64,000 bases of DNA from positions 124,001-188,000 of the forward strand of contig NZ_JABFBC010000003.1 in the NCBI RefSeq assembly GCF_013093415.1, read 5' to 3'. Under the pieces are notes generated by a model that saw only the letters and a program-made list of their open reading frames with translations, was not told where the DNA came from and did not search any database. This DNA is from Halovulum dunhuangense. Its GTDB lineage: Bacteria > Pseudomonadota > Alphaproteobacteria > Rhodobacterales > Rhodobacteraceae. The position numbers and the translations under genes are program-made. Of this stretch, positions 26,805 to 35,889 are shown piece after piece; within the stretch, counting starts at the first letter, position 1; every line of letters begins with the position of its first letter.

Positions 26805-27139
26805 GCGCCGCGCGGATGTGGCGCCGGCTGGTGCTGGAAGCGCCCGAGCGTATCCCCGACGGGATGGGCGGCTGGGACGTGAGTTGGGCGATGCGTGGCA
26901 CGCTCTGGGCCGAGATGGCGCCGAGGGGCGGCGCGCGGATTGCTGAGGGCGGCCAGGTGCTGGGCGTGCAGGGCTGGCGCATCACGCTGCGCGGCGTGCC
27001 GGTGGCATCGCCCCGTCGGCCGAGGCCGGGCGACCGGCTACGCGAGGGGCTGCGGGTCTATGTGCTGCAATCGGTGGCCGAGACCGGGCCGCGCGGGCGC
27101 TACCTGACCTGCCTGGCGGAAGAAGGGAGACCGGCATGA
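26801..27139 (+). CDS. GTA head closure/stopper protein (g7)
   Basis: 112 aa. The LEAPERIPDGMGGWDVSW, then GTLWAEMAPRGGARI pattern matches the phage head-tail joining (SPP1 gp16-like) family. The GTG at 26801 overlaps the g6 stop (GTGA); ATG 26816 is an alternative. Ends by overlapping g8 (ATGA). Confidence 0.85.
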   Translation: MSAARMWRRLVLEAPERIPDGMGGWDVSWAMRGTLWAEMAPRGGARIAEGGQVLGVQGWRITLRGVPVASPRRPRPGDRLREGLRVYVLQSVAETGPRGRYLTCLAEEGRPA

Positions 27140-27558
27140 GCTACGCCCTGTCGGAAGCCTTGCAGGCGGCGGTCTATGCCCGGCTGACGGGGGATGCCGC
27201 GTTGCAGGAACTGGTGGGCGGCGCGATCCACGACGCGCCGCCCCCGCTGGAGCCGGGATCCGAGCCGCCCCTGCTGGTCACGCTGGGCGAGGAGCGGGTG
27301 CGCGACGCGTCCACCAAGACGAGCGTGGGGGCGGTGCATGACTTCGCGGTGACGGTGCATGCGCGGACCGAAGGCTTCTCGCGGCCGAAGGCGGCGGCGG
27401 CGGCGGTGTGCGACGCGCTTCTGAGCGTGCCGCTGGTGTTGTCGCAGGGGCACCTGGTCGATCTGCGGATGCTTCATATCCGCGCCGAGCGGGGCCGGGG
27501 CACTGGCCCGCGCCGGGTGGAGCTGCGCTTTCGCGCGGTTCTGGAACAGGACTTTTGA
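27136..27558 (+). CDS. GTA tail terminator-type protein (g8), DUF3168
   Basis: 140 aa. DUF3168 pattern: ALQAAVYARLTGDAALQELVGG, then PPLLVTLGEE and VHDFAVTVHARTEGFSRPKAA. It occupies the tail-terminator position between head closure and tail tube. ATGA overlap with g7. Confidence 0.9.
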   Translation: MSYALSEALQAAVYARLTGDAALQELVGGAIHDAPPPLEPGSEPPLLVTLGEERVRDASTKTSVGAVHDFAVTVHARTEGFSRPKAAAAAVCDALLSVPLVLSQGHLVDLRMLHIRAERGRGTGPRRVELRFRAVLEQDF

Positions 27559-27601
27559 GCGGTTCTCCGAACAGGACATCTGAAACGAAAGGGGCGGGGC
27601 C

Positions 27602-28015
27602 ATGGTGGCGCAAAAGGGCAGGGATCTGCTTATCAAGATCGACATGAACGGATCGGGCAGTTTCGAGACGGTGGCGGGGCTGCGCGCCTCGCGCATCGCC
27701 TTCAACGCCGAGACGGTGGACGTGACCAACCTGCAAAGCGCGGGCGGCTGGCGCGAGCTTCTGGGCGGGACCGGGGTGCGGTCCGCCGCGATCAGCGGGT
27801 CGGGCGTGTTCCGCGACCAGGACACCGACGAGCGGGCGCGGCAGATCTTTTTCGACGGGATCATCCCGCAGTTCCAGGTGATCATCCCCGATTTCGGCAT
27901 CGTGGAGGGGCCGTTCCAGATCACCTCGATCGAGTATTCGGGCAACCACGACGGCGAGGCGGTCTACGAGATGGCCATGGCGTCCGCGGGGGCGCTGAGT
28001 TTCGCGGCGCTGTGA
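27602..28015 (+). CDS. GTA major tail protein (g9), TP901-1 type
   Basis: 137 aa. KGRDLLIKIDMNGSGSFETV, TVDVTNLQSAGGWRELL and the MASAGALSFAAL ending mark the tail tube subunit. It polymerises into the tube between head and baseplate. Overlaps g10 by one base (TGATG). Confidence 0.93.
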   Translation: MVAQKGRDLLIKIDMNGSGSFETVAGLRASRIAFNAETVDVTNLQSAGGWRELLGGTGVRSAAISGSGVFRDQDTDERARQIFFDGIIPQFQVIIPDFGIVEGPFQITSIEYSGNHDGEAVYEMAMASAGALSFAAL

Positions 28016-28320
28016 TGGTCAATCCCTATCGCGGCGAGGTGGCGCTGGAGGTCGATGGCGAGGCGCGCGTCATGCGGCTGAGCCTGGGCGCGCTGGCGGC
28101 GCTGGAGGCGGAACTGGGCGAGGGATCGCTGGTCGCGCTGGCCGAGCGGTTCGAGGCGGGGCGGTTTTCCGCCTCGGATCTGCTGGCGCTATTGGCGGCG
28201 GGGCTGGGCATGGAGCGCGCGGCGCTGGCCGAGGCGCGGATCGGCGGCGGCCCGATGGCGGCGGCGCGGGCGGGGGCGCGGCTTCTGGCCGTGACCTTTG
28301 CCGTGCCGGGCAGCCCATGA
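28015..28320 (+). CDS. GTA g10 (tail assembly chaperone-like)
   Basis: 101 aa. NPYRGEVALEVDGEARVMRLSLGALAALE is the GTA gp10 family opening. With g10.1 it takes the tail-chaperone position before the tape measure gene. The ATG at 28015 overlaps the g9 stop; a GTG directly before it is less likely. Confidence 0.87.
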   Translation: MVNPYRGEVALEVDGEARVMRLSLGALAALEAELGEGSLVALAERFEAGRFSASDLLALLAAGLGMERAALAEARIGGGPMAAARAGARLLAVTFAVPGSP

Positions 28321-28529
28321 GCGGCGTGGACTGGCCGCGGCTGATGCGGCTGGGGCTGGTCGAGCTGGGGCTGGCGCCGGACGCGTTCTGGGCGCTGACG
28401 CCGGCGGAGCTGATGCTGATGGCGGGCGGTGGCGCTGGGGGCGCGGGCGCGATGACGCGCGCGGGGCTCGATGCGCTTGCGCGGATCTATCCCGACGGAT
28501 CGAGAGGAGAACGGCATGACGGAGGCTGA
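28317..28529 (+). CDS. GTA g10.1 phage tail assembly chaperone
   Basis: 70 aa. DWPRLMRLGLVELGLAPDAFWALTPAELMLM is the signature of this small family. It starts in an ATGA overlap with g10 and its 3' end overlaps the tape measure start by 14 bp. g10 and g10.1 resemble paired chaperones, but no frameshift signal was recognised. Confidence 0.88.
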   Translation: MSGVDWPRLMRLGLVELGLAPDAFWALTPAELMLMAGGGAGGAGAMTRAGLDALARIYPDGSRGERHDGG

Positions 28530-29166
28530 GCAGGCGGTGGCGCGGCTGGAGGAAACGCTGATGGCGCTGGAAGGCACCATCGGCGGGACCGAAGCGGTGA
28601 CGGCGGCGTTCCGCGCCGAAATGGAGGAGGCGGCCGGGTCGATGCGCGGCGCGGGCGCCGAGGCGGGGAGCCTGGCGCGCACCTTCGGCAGCAGTCTGAA
28701 GGGGGCGGTCAACGACCTGATCTTCGACGGGGCGCGGCTGTCTGAGGTGCTGACGGGCGTCGGGCGCGGGCTGACCAACGGCGTGCTGACGGCCGCCATG
28801 CGCCCGGTGCAGGACGCGCTGGGGGGCGCGCTGGGCGGGCTGTTCGGTGGCGCCTTTGCGAAGGGGGCCGCGTTCTCGTCCGGGCAGGTGCGGGCCTTTG
28901 CCTCGGGCGGGGTGATCGACGGGCCGACGCGGTTTCCCATGCGCGGCGGGCGCGTGGGCCTGATGGGCGAGGCGGGGCCGGAGGCGATCATGCCGCTGGC
29001 GCGCGGGCCTGACGGGCGGCTGGGCGTGCGCGCGGGCGGCGGTGGGCGGCCGGTGCAGGTGGTGGTCAACATCTCCACCCCCGATGTCGAGGGGTTCCGC
29101 CGCTCGCGGAGCCAGATCGCGGCAGAGCTTGGCCGGGCGCTGGGCCAGGGCCGCCGCAACCAGTGA
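28516..29166 (+). CDS. GTA tape measure protein (g11)
   Basis: 216 aa, close to the short RcGTA g11 and far below phage tape measures. The coiled N-terminal half (EAEQAVARLEETLMALEGTIG) precedes the FASGGVIDGPT, GLMGEAGPEAIMPLARG motif shared with phage tail length proteins. GAGGAG at 28504-28509 sets the start. Confidence 0.92.
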   Translation: MTEAEQAVARLEETLMALEGTIGGTEAVTAAFRAEMEEAAGSMRGAGAEAGSLARTFGSSLKGAVNDLIFDGARLSEVLTGVGRGLTNGVLTAAMRPVQDALGGALGGLFGGAFAKGAAFSSGQVRAFASGGVIDGPTRFPMRGGRVGLMGEAGPEAIMPLARGPDGRLGVRAGGGGRPVQVVVNISTPDVEGFRRSRSQIAAELGRALGQGRRNQ

Positions 29167-29174
29167 GGGACAAG

Positions 29175-29807
29175 ATGGGTTTTCACGACGTGAGGTTTCC
29201 GGCGTCACTGTCCTTCGGCTCTGTCGGCGGGCCTGAGCGGCGCACGGAAATCGTGACGCTGTCGAACGGGGCGGAGGAACGCTCTACCCCCTGGGCGCAT
29301 TCGCGCAGGCGCTTCGATGCGGGGATGGGGATGCGCTCGCTCGACGATCTGGCGGCGCTGATCGGCTTCTTCGAGGCCCGCGCAGGCCAGTTGCACGGGT
29401 TCCGCTGGAAGGACTGGAGCGACTGGAAGTCCTGCCTGCCGTCGGACCGGGTGGGGCCGCCCGACCAGCCCCTGGGCGCGGGCGACGGGGCGCGGACGGA
29501 TTTCCAGCTGCTCAAGACCTATCGCTCGGGCGGGGAAAGCTATGCGCGGCCCATCACCAAGCCGGTGGCGGGCACGGTGCGGGTCGCGGTGGGCGGCGAC
29601 GAGCGGGCGGAGGGCGTGCATTTCACCGTCGATGCGCTGACCGGCGTGGTCAGCTTCGCGGTGGCGCCAGGGCTGGGGGCGCCGGTCACGGCGGGCTACG
29701 AGTTCGACGTGCCGGTACGCTTCGACACCGACCGGATCGAGGCGAGCGTGGCCAGTTTCTCGGCCGGCGAAATCCCTTCGGTGCCGGTGATCGAGGTGCG
29801 CGAATGA
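29175..29807 (+). CDS. GTA distal tail protein (g12), DUF2460
   Basis: 210 aa. MGFHDVRFPASLSFGSVGGP and FRWKDWSDWKS mark DUF2460/TIGR02217. It forms the distal tail ring. ATG 29175 follows GAGGGA; an upstream in-frame GTG is not needed. ATGA overlap with g13. Confidence 0.94.
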   Translation: MGFHDVRFPASLSFGSVGGPERRTEIVTLSNGAEERSTPWAHSRRRFDAGMGMRSLDDLAALIGFFEARAGQLHGFRWKDWSDWKSCLPSDRVGPPDQPLGAGDGARTDFQLLKTYRSGGESYARPITKPVAGTVRVAVGGDERAEGVHFTVDALTGVVSFAVAPGLGAPVTAGYEFDVPVRFDTDRIEASVASFSAGEIPSVPVIEVRE

Positions 29808-30715
29808 GCGGGGATGCGGGCCTGTTCCGCGCCCGTCAGCGCGCGGGGCTTGCGACGCTTGCCCGCTGCTGGGAGATCGCGCGGCGCGACGGGCTGCGGC
29901 TGGGCTTCACCGATCACGACCGCGACCTGGCGTTCGGCGGTCTGGTGTTCGAGGCGGGGGCCGGGCTGGATGCGGGCGCGCTGGAGCGGTCGGCGGGGCT
30001 GAGCGTGGACAATGCGCAGGCGGTGGGCGCGCTGCGTTCGGACCGGGTGTCCGAGGCGGATGTCCTGGCGGGGCGGTTCGACGGCGCCGAGGTGCGGCTG
30101 TGGCTGGTGGACTGGAGCGATCCCCGGGCGCGGGTCGAGCAGTTCCGCGGCGGTCTGGGCGAGATCCGGGTCGTGGGCGGGGCTTTCGAGGCGGAGTTGC
30201 GGGGGCTGGCGGAGCGGCTGAACCAGCCGCTGGGCCGTGCCTATCTGCGCGGTTGCGACCGGGTGCTGGGCGACGCGCGCTGCGGGGTGGATGTGGGCCT
30301 GCCTGCGCTGATGCGCGAGGCGGAGGTGGTGCAGGCAATCACGCGGGGCGCGGTGCTGATCGCCGAGGATGCCGCCCATGCGCCGGGCTGGTTCCGGGGC
30401 GGGGCGCTGGAATGGCTGAGCGGGGCCAATGCCGGGCTTGCGGCGGTCGTGCGCGAGGATCGGGGCGAGGGGGTGCTGCGCCGGCTGGTGCTGTGGTCCG
30501 AGGCCAAGGCCGAGGTTGCGCCGGGGGACCGGCTGCGGGTGGTCGCGGGGTGCGACAAGCGCTTCGAGACCTGTCGCGACCGGTTTGCAAACGCGCTGAA
30601 TTTCAGGGGCTTTCCGCACATGCCGGGCGAGGACTGGGTGATGGCCTATCCGCGCGCCGGGGACGTGCATGACGGCGGGCCGACCCATTGGCAGGAGGAC
30701 GGCCATGCAGGATGA
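29804..30715 (+). CDS. GTA hub protein (g13), DUF2163
   Basis: 303 aa. N-terminal DUF2163 (LGFTDHDRDLAFGGLVFEAG) and C-terminal BR0599-like domain (FRGFPHMPGEDW). Four cysteines in two pairs (RGCDRVLGDARCG and GCDKRFETCRDR) are arranged for metal or Fe-S binding; I recall an Fe-S cluster reported for the RcGTA hub, not verifiable here. Forms the baseplate hub; overlaps g14 by 11 bp. Confidence 0.94.
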   Translation: MSGDAGLFRARQRAGLATLARCWEIARRDGLRLGFTDHDRDLAFGGLVFEAGAGLDAGALERSAGLSVDNAQAVGALRSDRVSEADVLAGRFDGAEVRLWLVDWSDPRARVEQFRGGLGEIRVVGGAFEAELRGLAERLNQPLGRAYLRGCDRVLGDARCGVDVGLPALMREAEVVQAITRGAVLIAEDAAHAPGWFRGGALEWLSGANAGLAAVVREDRGEGVLRRLVLWSEAKAEVAPGDRLRVVAGCDKRFETCRDRFANALNFRGFPHMPGEDWVMAYPRAGDVHDGGPTHWQEDGHAG

Positions 30716-31133
30716 CATCGTGGACATCGCGCGCGGCTGGCTGGGCACGCCCTATCGCCACCAGGCGAGCCTGCGCGGGGCGGGCTGCGATTGCCTGGGG
30801 CTGCTGCGCGGCGTCTGGCGCGCGCGCTATGGCGCGGAGCCGGAGCCGGTGCCGGCCTATACGCCGGACTGGTCGGAGCCCGAGGGCGCGGAGCGGCTGC
30901 TCGTTGCGGCGGCGCGGCATCTGCGCCCGGTGCGGCTGGCCGAGGCGGTGCCGGGCGACGTGCTGCTGTTCCGGATGCGGCGGGGTGCCGTGGCCAAGCA
31001 TCTGGGGATCCTTGCCTCGACCGCGGCGGGCGAGGCGTCCTTTATCCATGCCTATAGCGGGCGGGGCGTGGTCGAGTCCCCGCTGGGTGCCGCCTGGGCC
31101 GCGAAGATCGCCGCGACCTTTCGATTTCCCTGA
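30705..31133 (+). CDS. GTA cell-wall peptidase (g14), NlpC/P60 family
   Basis: 142 aa. Cys30 in CDCLGLLRG and His99 in AKHLGIL form the expected catalytic pair. A tail-associated peptidase for local cell-wall penetration. GGAGG at 30694-30698 sets the ATG at 30705, inside the end of g13. Confidence 0.94.
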   Translation: MQDDIVDIARGWLGTPYRHQASLRGAGCDCLGLLRGVWRARYGAEPEPVPAYTPDWSEPEGAERLLVAAARHLRPVRLAEAVPGDVLLFRMRRGAVAKHLGILASTAAGEASFIHAYSGRGVVESPLGAAWAAKIAATFRFP

Positions 31134-31157
31134 CCGATTTCCTGACAGGAGGCGCCG

Positions 31158-34100
31158 ATGGCGACTGTGATACTGGCTGCCGCGGGCGGTGCGTTTGGCG
31201 CGTCCCTGGGGGGCGGCGTGCTGGGCCTGTCCTCGGCCGTGATCGGCAAGGCGGCCGGCGCGATGCTGGGGGCCGTCATCGACGGGCAGGTGTTCGGGGT
31301 GGGCGCGCGCACGATGGAGGTCGGGCGCCGCGACCGGCTGCGGGTGATGGGGGCCCGCGAAGGCGCCCCGGTGCCGCGGCTTCTGGGGCAGATGCGGCTT
31401 TCCGGGCAGGTGATCTGGTCGAGCCGCTTCGTCGAGCATGTGGCCACGAGCGGGGGCGGCAAGGGCGCCTCGGCCCCCGAGCGGCGCGACTACAGCTACA
31501 GCGTGAGCCTGGCGATCGCGCTTTGCGAGGGAGAGGTCGCGCGGATCGGGCGGATCTGGGCCGACGGGCAGGTGATCGATGGATCATTGCTCGATCTGCG
31601 GCTTTACCCGGGGAGCGAGACGCAGCTGCCCGATCCGCTGATCGCGGCGGCTTTCGCGGACGGGCAGGCGCCGGCCTATCGCGGCACGGCCTATGTGGTG
31701 ATCGAGAACCTCGGGCTTGGGCCCTTCGGCAACCGCATCCCGCAGTTCGGCTTCGAGGTGATGCGCGCGGCCGGCGATGCGCCGCAGGAGCCGGTGCGCA
31801 ACGTCTCGGCCGTGGCGCTGGTGCCGGGGACGGGGGAGTACGCGCTGGCGACCGAGCCGGTGTCGTTCGCGCTGGGCAAGGGCGAGAGCCGGGTGCTGAA
31901 CGTGAACAACGACCAGGGCCGGGCCGATGCGGACCTGGCGATCGACAACCTGGTGGCGGAACTGCCCGCCTGCCGCGCGGTGTCGCTGGTGGTGAGCTGG
32001 TTCGGCTCGGACCTGCGTTGCGGGTCGTGCCGGATCGAGCCCAAGGTCGAGCAGTCGGCCCATGACGGGGTGGAGATGCCCTGGCGGGTGGCGGGGCTGG
32101 GCCGTGCCGAGGCCGCCGTGGTGGGGCAGGTCGAGGGGCGGCCGGGCTTTGGCGGGACGCCGGCGGATGCGTCGGTCGTGCAGGCCATCGCGCGGCTGAA
32201 GGAGGCCGGGCAGGCAGTGATGTTCTATCCCTTCCTGCTGATGGACATTCGCGCCGGCAACGGCCTGCCCGATCCCTGGAGCGATGCGGCCGAGCAGCCT
32301 GCGGTTCCGTGGCGCGGGCGGATCACGGGGTCTGTCGCGCCGGGGCGGGCGGGCAGCCCCGACCGGACGGCGCAGGCGGGGGCGGAGGTTGCGGCCTTTC
32401 TGGGGCAGGCGGTTCCCGCGGATTTCGCGGTGATCGACGGCGAGGTGGTCTATGACGGGCCCGCGGAATGGTCCTGGCGGCGTTTCATCCTGCATTACGC
32501 GCATCTTTGTGCGGCCGCGGGCGGGGTGGATGCGTTCTGCATCGGGTCCGAGCTGCGGGGGCTGACGCAGCTGCGCGACGGGCCAACCAGCTTTCCGATG
32601 GTCGCGGGACTGCGGGCGCTTGCGGCGGATGTGCGCGCCGTGCTGGGGGCGGGGACGAAGATCTCCTATGCTGCCGATTGGTCGGAGTATTTCGGCTATC
32701 ATCCGGCGGACGGCTCGGGCGACGTGTATCACCACCTGGACCCGCTCTGGGCGGATCCGGCGGTCGATTTCGTGGGCATCGACAATTACATGCCGCTGTC
32801 GGACTGGCGCGAGGGCGAGGATCACGCGGATGCCGCTTATGGCGCGATCCATGATCCGGGGTATCTGCGCGCAAACATCGAGGGCGGCGAGGGCTATGAC
32901 TGGTATTACGCCAGCGCGGCCGAGCGCGACGCGCAGCTTCGCCGCCCGATCGAGGATGGCGCCCATGGCGAGCCCTGGGTGTTCCGCCCGAAGGATCTGC
33001 GCAACTGGTGGGGGCGGCGGCATTTCGACCGGCCCGGCGGCGCGCGGCAGGCGGTGCCGACCGACTGGCAGCCCGAGATGAAGCCGATCTGGTTCACCGA
33101 GTATGGCTGCCCGGCGGTGGACAAGGGGACGAACCAGCCGAACGTGTTCTTCGATCCCGGCTCGTCCGAAAGCGCGCTGCCGCATTACAGCACCGGGGGG
33201 CAGGATCGCTATATCCAGCGCTGCTATCTGAAGGCGGTGCAGGATCACTGGGGAGATCCCGCGCACAACCCGTCGAGCCGGGCCTATGAGGGGCGGATGA
33301 TCGACATGGGCCGTGCCTTTGCCTGGGCGTGGGACGCGCGGCCCTGGCCGGATTTCCCGCGCCGCGGCGATGTCTGGTCGGACGGGCCCAATCATGCGCT
33401 GGGCCACTGGCTGTCGGGGCGCACGCATATGGTGGCGCTGTCGGACGCGGTGCGGGAGATCTGCGCGCGGGCCGGGCTGGCGGATGTGGATGTCGCGGGG
33501 CTGCACGGGCTGTTGCAGGGCTATTCCGTCGAGGCGGTGGAGAGCGCGCGCGACAGCCTGGAGCCGCTGATGCTGGCGCATGGCTTCGAGGCCCATGAGC
33601 GGGACGGGCGGCTGGTGTTCCGCAACCGGGGCGCGGGCGTGGTGCGGACGCTCGATCCCGCGCGGCTGGCGGTCGGCGGCGATGCGCCGCGTCTTGCCCT
33701 GAGCCGGGTGCCCGAGGCCGAGGTGCCGCGCCGGGTCCGGGTGGGCTTTGTCCATGCCGGGCAGGATTACCAGCCGGTCGGGACGGAGGCGCAGGCGGCA
33801 GGTGCGGCGGCGTTGCCGGTAGCGGGTGCGGATCTGCCGGTGGTGTTGGACCAGGCCGAGGCGCGGGTGGTGGCCGAGCGCTGGCTGGCCGAGACGGAGG
33901 TGGCGCGCGACCGGATCAGCCTGTCGCTGCCGCCTTCGGACGGGGATCTGGGGCCGGGGGACGTGATCGCCCTGCCGCTGGAGGCGGGGATCGCGCGGTT
34001 CCGCATCGACCGGGTGGAGGACACGCTGGCGCGCCGGATCGAGGCGGTGCGGGTGGAGGCCGATCTCCACCGCCCGGTGCCGCTGGTGCCGGAGCTGGTG

Positions 34101-35057
34101 CGCCAGGGCGGCGTCAATACCGAGGGCCCGCCGCTGGTCGAGCTGTTGGACCTGCCGCTGGTGGGGCCGCGCGCAGAGGCGCATGCGCCGCTGATCGCCG
34201 CGCTGAAGGTGCCGTGGTCGGGGCCGCTGGTGGTTCATGCGGCGGCGCAGGACCACGATCATGCGCCGGTCGCGGAGATCCGGGCGCCGAGCGTGATGGG
34301 CACGACGCTGGAGCCCCTTGCCGCCGCCCTGCCGGGGCGCTGGGCGGAGCAGGGGGTCGAGCTGGCGGTCGCGGGGGGCGCATTGCAGAGCCGGTTGGCC
34401 TCGGAGGTGTTGAACGGTGCGAACCTTGCGGCGCTGCGGCATGGGGGCCTGGGCGACTGGGAGGTGATCCAGTTCCGCGACGCGGTGCTGGTGGGGCCGG
34501 GGCGCTACCGGCTGGCGGGGCTGTTGCGGGGGCAGGCCGGGACCGAGCCGGTGATGCCCCCGGTCTGGCCCGCGGGCACGGATTTCGTGCTGCTTTCGGG
34601 GGCCGCGGTGGAGGTGCCGCTGGCGCTGGAGCGGCTGGGGCAGGCACGGCACTACCGGGTCGGCCCCGCGGGGCGGCCGCTGGGGGACCGGCGCGTGGCG
34701 CATCTGGTGGCCACATGCGAGGGCGTGGGGCTGAGGCCCTGGGCGCCGGTGCATCTGCGGGCGGGGCGCGCGGCGGATGGTGCGATCGCGCTGGGCTGGA
34801 TCCGGCGCACGCGGCTGGCGGGCGATGCCTGGGAGCGGGCGGAGGTGCCGCTGGCCGAGCAGGCGGAGCGGTATGCGCTGCGGGTGCTGACGGGCGGCGC
34901 GGTGGTGCGCGAGGCGGAGGTCGGGGCGCCCGCGTTCCGGTATTCCGCGGCGATGCAGGCGGTTGACGGGATCATGGGCGCGGTGGCGTTCGAGGTGGCG
35001 CAGATCTCGGACCTGTACGGGCCGGGTCTTTGGGCAAGGATGGAATTCGATGGTTGA
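31158..35057 (+). CDS. GTA baseplate megatron / host-specificity protein (g15)
   Basis: 1299 aa, the largest gene of the cluster. It opens with a glycine-rich hydrophobic region (about residues 1-45), then a GTA TIM-barrel-like domain (about 430-720; VDFVGIDNYMPLSDW, ENP-like FTEYGCPAVDKG) and a phage tail-tip fold in the C-terminal half. In RcGTA this protein fills the tail tip and contacts the recipient cell. AGGAGG at 31147-31152. Overlaps the next gene by 8 bp. Confidence 0.95.
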   Translation: MATVILAAAGGAFGASLGGGVLGLSSAVIGKAAGAMLGAVIDGQVFGVGARTMEVGRRDRLRVMGAREGAPVPRLLGQMRLSGQVIWSSRFVEHVATSGGGKGASAPERRDYSYSVSLAIALCEGEVARIGRIWADGQVIDGSLLDLRLYPGSETQLPDPLIAAAFADGQAPAYRGTAYVVIENLGLGPFGNRIPQFGFEVMRAAGDAPQEPVRNVSAVALVPGTGEYALATEPVSFALGKGESRVLNVNNDQGRADADLAIDNLVAELPACRAVSLVVSWFGSDLRCGSCRIEPKVEQSAHDGVEMPWRVAGLGRAEAAVVGQVEGRPGFGGTPADASVVQAIARLKEAGQAVMFYPFLLMDIRAGNGLPDPWSDAAEQPAVPWRGRITGSVAPGRAGSPDRTAQAGAEVAAFLGQAVPADFAVIDGEVVYDGPAEWSWRRFILHYAHLCAAAGGVDAFCIGSELRGLTQLRDGPTSFPMVAGLRALAADVRAVLGAGTKISYAADWSEYFGYHPADGSGDVYHHLDPLWADPAVDFVGIDNYMPLSDWREGEDHADAAYGAIHDPGYLRANIEGGEGYDWYYASAAERDAQLRRPIEDGAHGEPWVFRPKDLRNWWGRRHFDRPGGARQAVPTDWQPEMKPIWFTEYGCPAVDKGTNQPNVFFDPGSSESALPHYSTGGQDRYIQRCYLKAVQDHWGDPAHNPSSRAYEGRMIDMGRAFAWAWDARPWPDFPRRGDVWSDGPNHALGHWLSGRTHMVALSDAVREICARAGLADVDVAGLHGLLQGYSVEAVESARDSLEPLMLAHGFEAHERDGRLVFRNRGAGVVRTLDPARLAVGGDAPRLALSRVPEAEVPRRVRVGFVHAGQDYQPVGTEAQAAGAAALPVAGADLPVVLDQAEARVVAERWLAETEVARDRISLSLPPSDGDLGPGDVIALPLEAGIARFRIDRVEDTLARRIEAVRVEADLHRPVPLVPELVRQGGVNTEGPPLVELLDLPLVGPRAEAHAPLIAALKVPWSGPLVVHAAAQDHDHAPVAEIRAPSVMGTTLEPLAAALPGRWAEQGVELAVAGGALQSRLASEVLNGANLAALRHGGLGDWEVIQFRDAVLVGPGRYRLAGLLRGQAGTEPVMPPVWPAGTDFVLLSGAAVEVPLALERLGQARHYRVGPAGRPLGDRRVAHLVATCEGVGLRPWAPVHLRAGRAADGAIALGWIRRTRLAGDAWERAEVPLAEQAERYALRVLTGGAVVREAEVGAPAFRYSAAMQAVDGIMGAVAFEVAQISDLYGPGLWARMEFDG

Positions 35058-35763
35058 GACCTATCAGCACGGCCTGCCGCTTCTGGCGGCGGGGCAGGCG
35101 CAGAAGCATGTGACCGTGAACGAGGCGCTGGCGCGGATCGATGCGGTGGCGCAGTTGCGGGTGGTGAGCGACGCGCAGGCGGTGCCGCCGGCGGGCGCGC
35201 TGGACGGGCAGGCCTATGTCGTGCCCGAGGGTGCAAGCGGCGCCTGGGCCGGAAAGGCGGGGCTGGTCGCACTGTTCGCCAATGGCGGCTGGGTGTTTCT
35301 CGGCCCGCGCGCAGGGTGGCGGGCGTGGAACGAGGCGGCGGGGGCGGCGATGGTCCATGACGGCGCGGGCTGGATCGAGGGCGCGCTCGATGCCGGTGCG
35401 GGCGGGGCCGCAACGCTGCACCGGGTGCTGGAGGTGGATCACGCGCTGGGGCAGGGGACAAGCGTCAGCGTGCCGGGGGCGATCCCGTCGGGGGCGCTGG
35501 TGATCGGGGTCACGGGGCGCGTGCTTGCCGCGCTTGGCGGGGCTGCCACGTCGTGGCGGCTGGGCGTTCCGGGGTCCGACGACCGCTATGGCAGCGGTCT
35601 GGGCAAGGGCGCGGGGTCGCATGCGTCGGGGCTGACGGGGGCGCCGGTGGCCTATTACGGCGATACCGACCTGGTGCTGAGCGGCGAGGGCGGCGGGCTG
35701 GATGGCGGGGTCGTGCGGCTGGCGGTGCATCTGCTGGCCCTGCGCCCGCCGCGCGCCGGATGA
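35050..35763 (+). CDS. DUF2793 domain protein at end of GTA cluster
   Basis: 237 aa. LPLLAAGQAQKHVTVNEALARID is the DUF2793 opening; the C-terminal half (SWRLGVPGSDDRYGSGLGKG) resembles fiber/adhesin knobs. It overlaps g15 by 8 bp, which argues for co-expression and a role as tail fiber or fiber accessory. Exact role unknown. Confidence 0.82.
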   Translation: MVETYQHGLPLLAAGQAQKHVTVNEALARIDAVAQLRVVSDAQAVPPAGALDGQAYVVPEGASGAWAGKAGLVALFANGGWVFLGPRAGWRAWNEAAGAAMVHDGAGWIEGALDAGAGGAATLHRVLEVDHALGQGTSVSVPGAIPSGALVIGVTGRVLAALGGAATSWRLGVPGSDDRYGSGLGKGAGSHASGLTGAPVAYYGDTDLVLSGEGGGLDGGVVRLAVHLLALRPPRAG

Positions 35764-35794
35764 TCCGGGCGCGGATTGTTGAAGGGCCGGGGCC

Positions 35795-35830
35795 GGGGCG
35801 TTTTCGGGAAATCGCTTGATTTCCCGCCCC
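35795..35830. repeat. Inverted repeat between the GTA cluster and cysE
   Basis: CGGGAAATC (35805-35813) and GATTTCCCG (35818-35826) form a perfect 9-bp stem with a 4-base loop; GGGG (35795-35798) and CCCC (35827-35830) extend it across an internal loop. No T run follows, so it is either an operator or an RNA stability element. Confidence 0.5.
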
Positions 35831-35889
35831 GAAGCGCCGATCTGTCGCGAGAGGGCATGATGCCCGCAGGCGACAGGGAGAGGTCCGCG

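Larger units (their letters stand above)
20959..35763 (+). other. Gene transfer agent (RcGTA-type) structural gene cluster
   Basis: All recognised RcGTA structural genes are present in canonical order and strand: g1, g2, g3, g3.5, g4, g5, g6, g7, g8, g9, g10, g10.1, g11, g12, g13, g14, g15, plus one extra small gene after g5 and a DUF2793 gene after g15. All are intact with 1-74 bp overlaps or short gaps. No integrase, repressor, replication or lysis gene is seen. Flanks fab/mltG and cysE match the Rhodobacter capsulatus locus. Head-spike, lysis and GafA regulator genes would be elsewhere. Confidence 0.95.

Noticed and set aside
31584-34754. Very long open frame on the minus strand opposite g15 (over 1000 codons)
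   Set aside because: High-GC third-position bias opens the antisense frame; its translation is Arg/His/Pro-rich with no domain, and g15 on the + strand is clearly real.
20959-35763. An active prophage
   Set aside because: No integrase, repressor, replication, lysis or attachment sites; gene set and flanks are those of a gene transfer agent.
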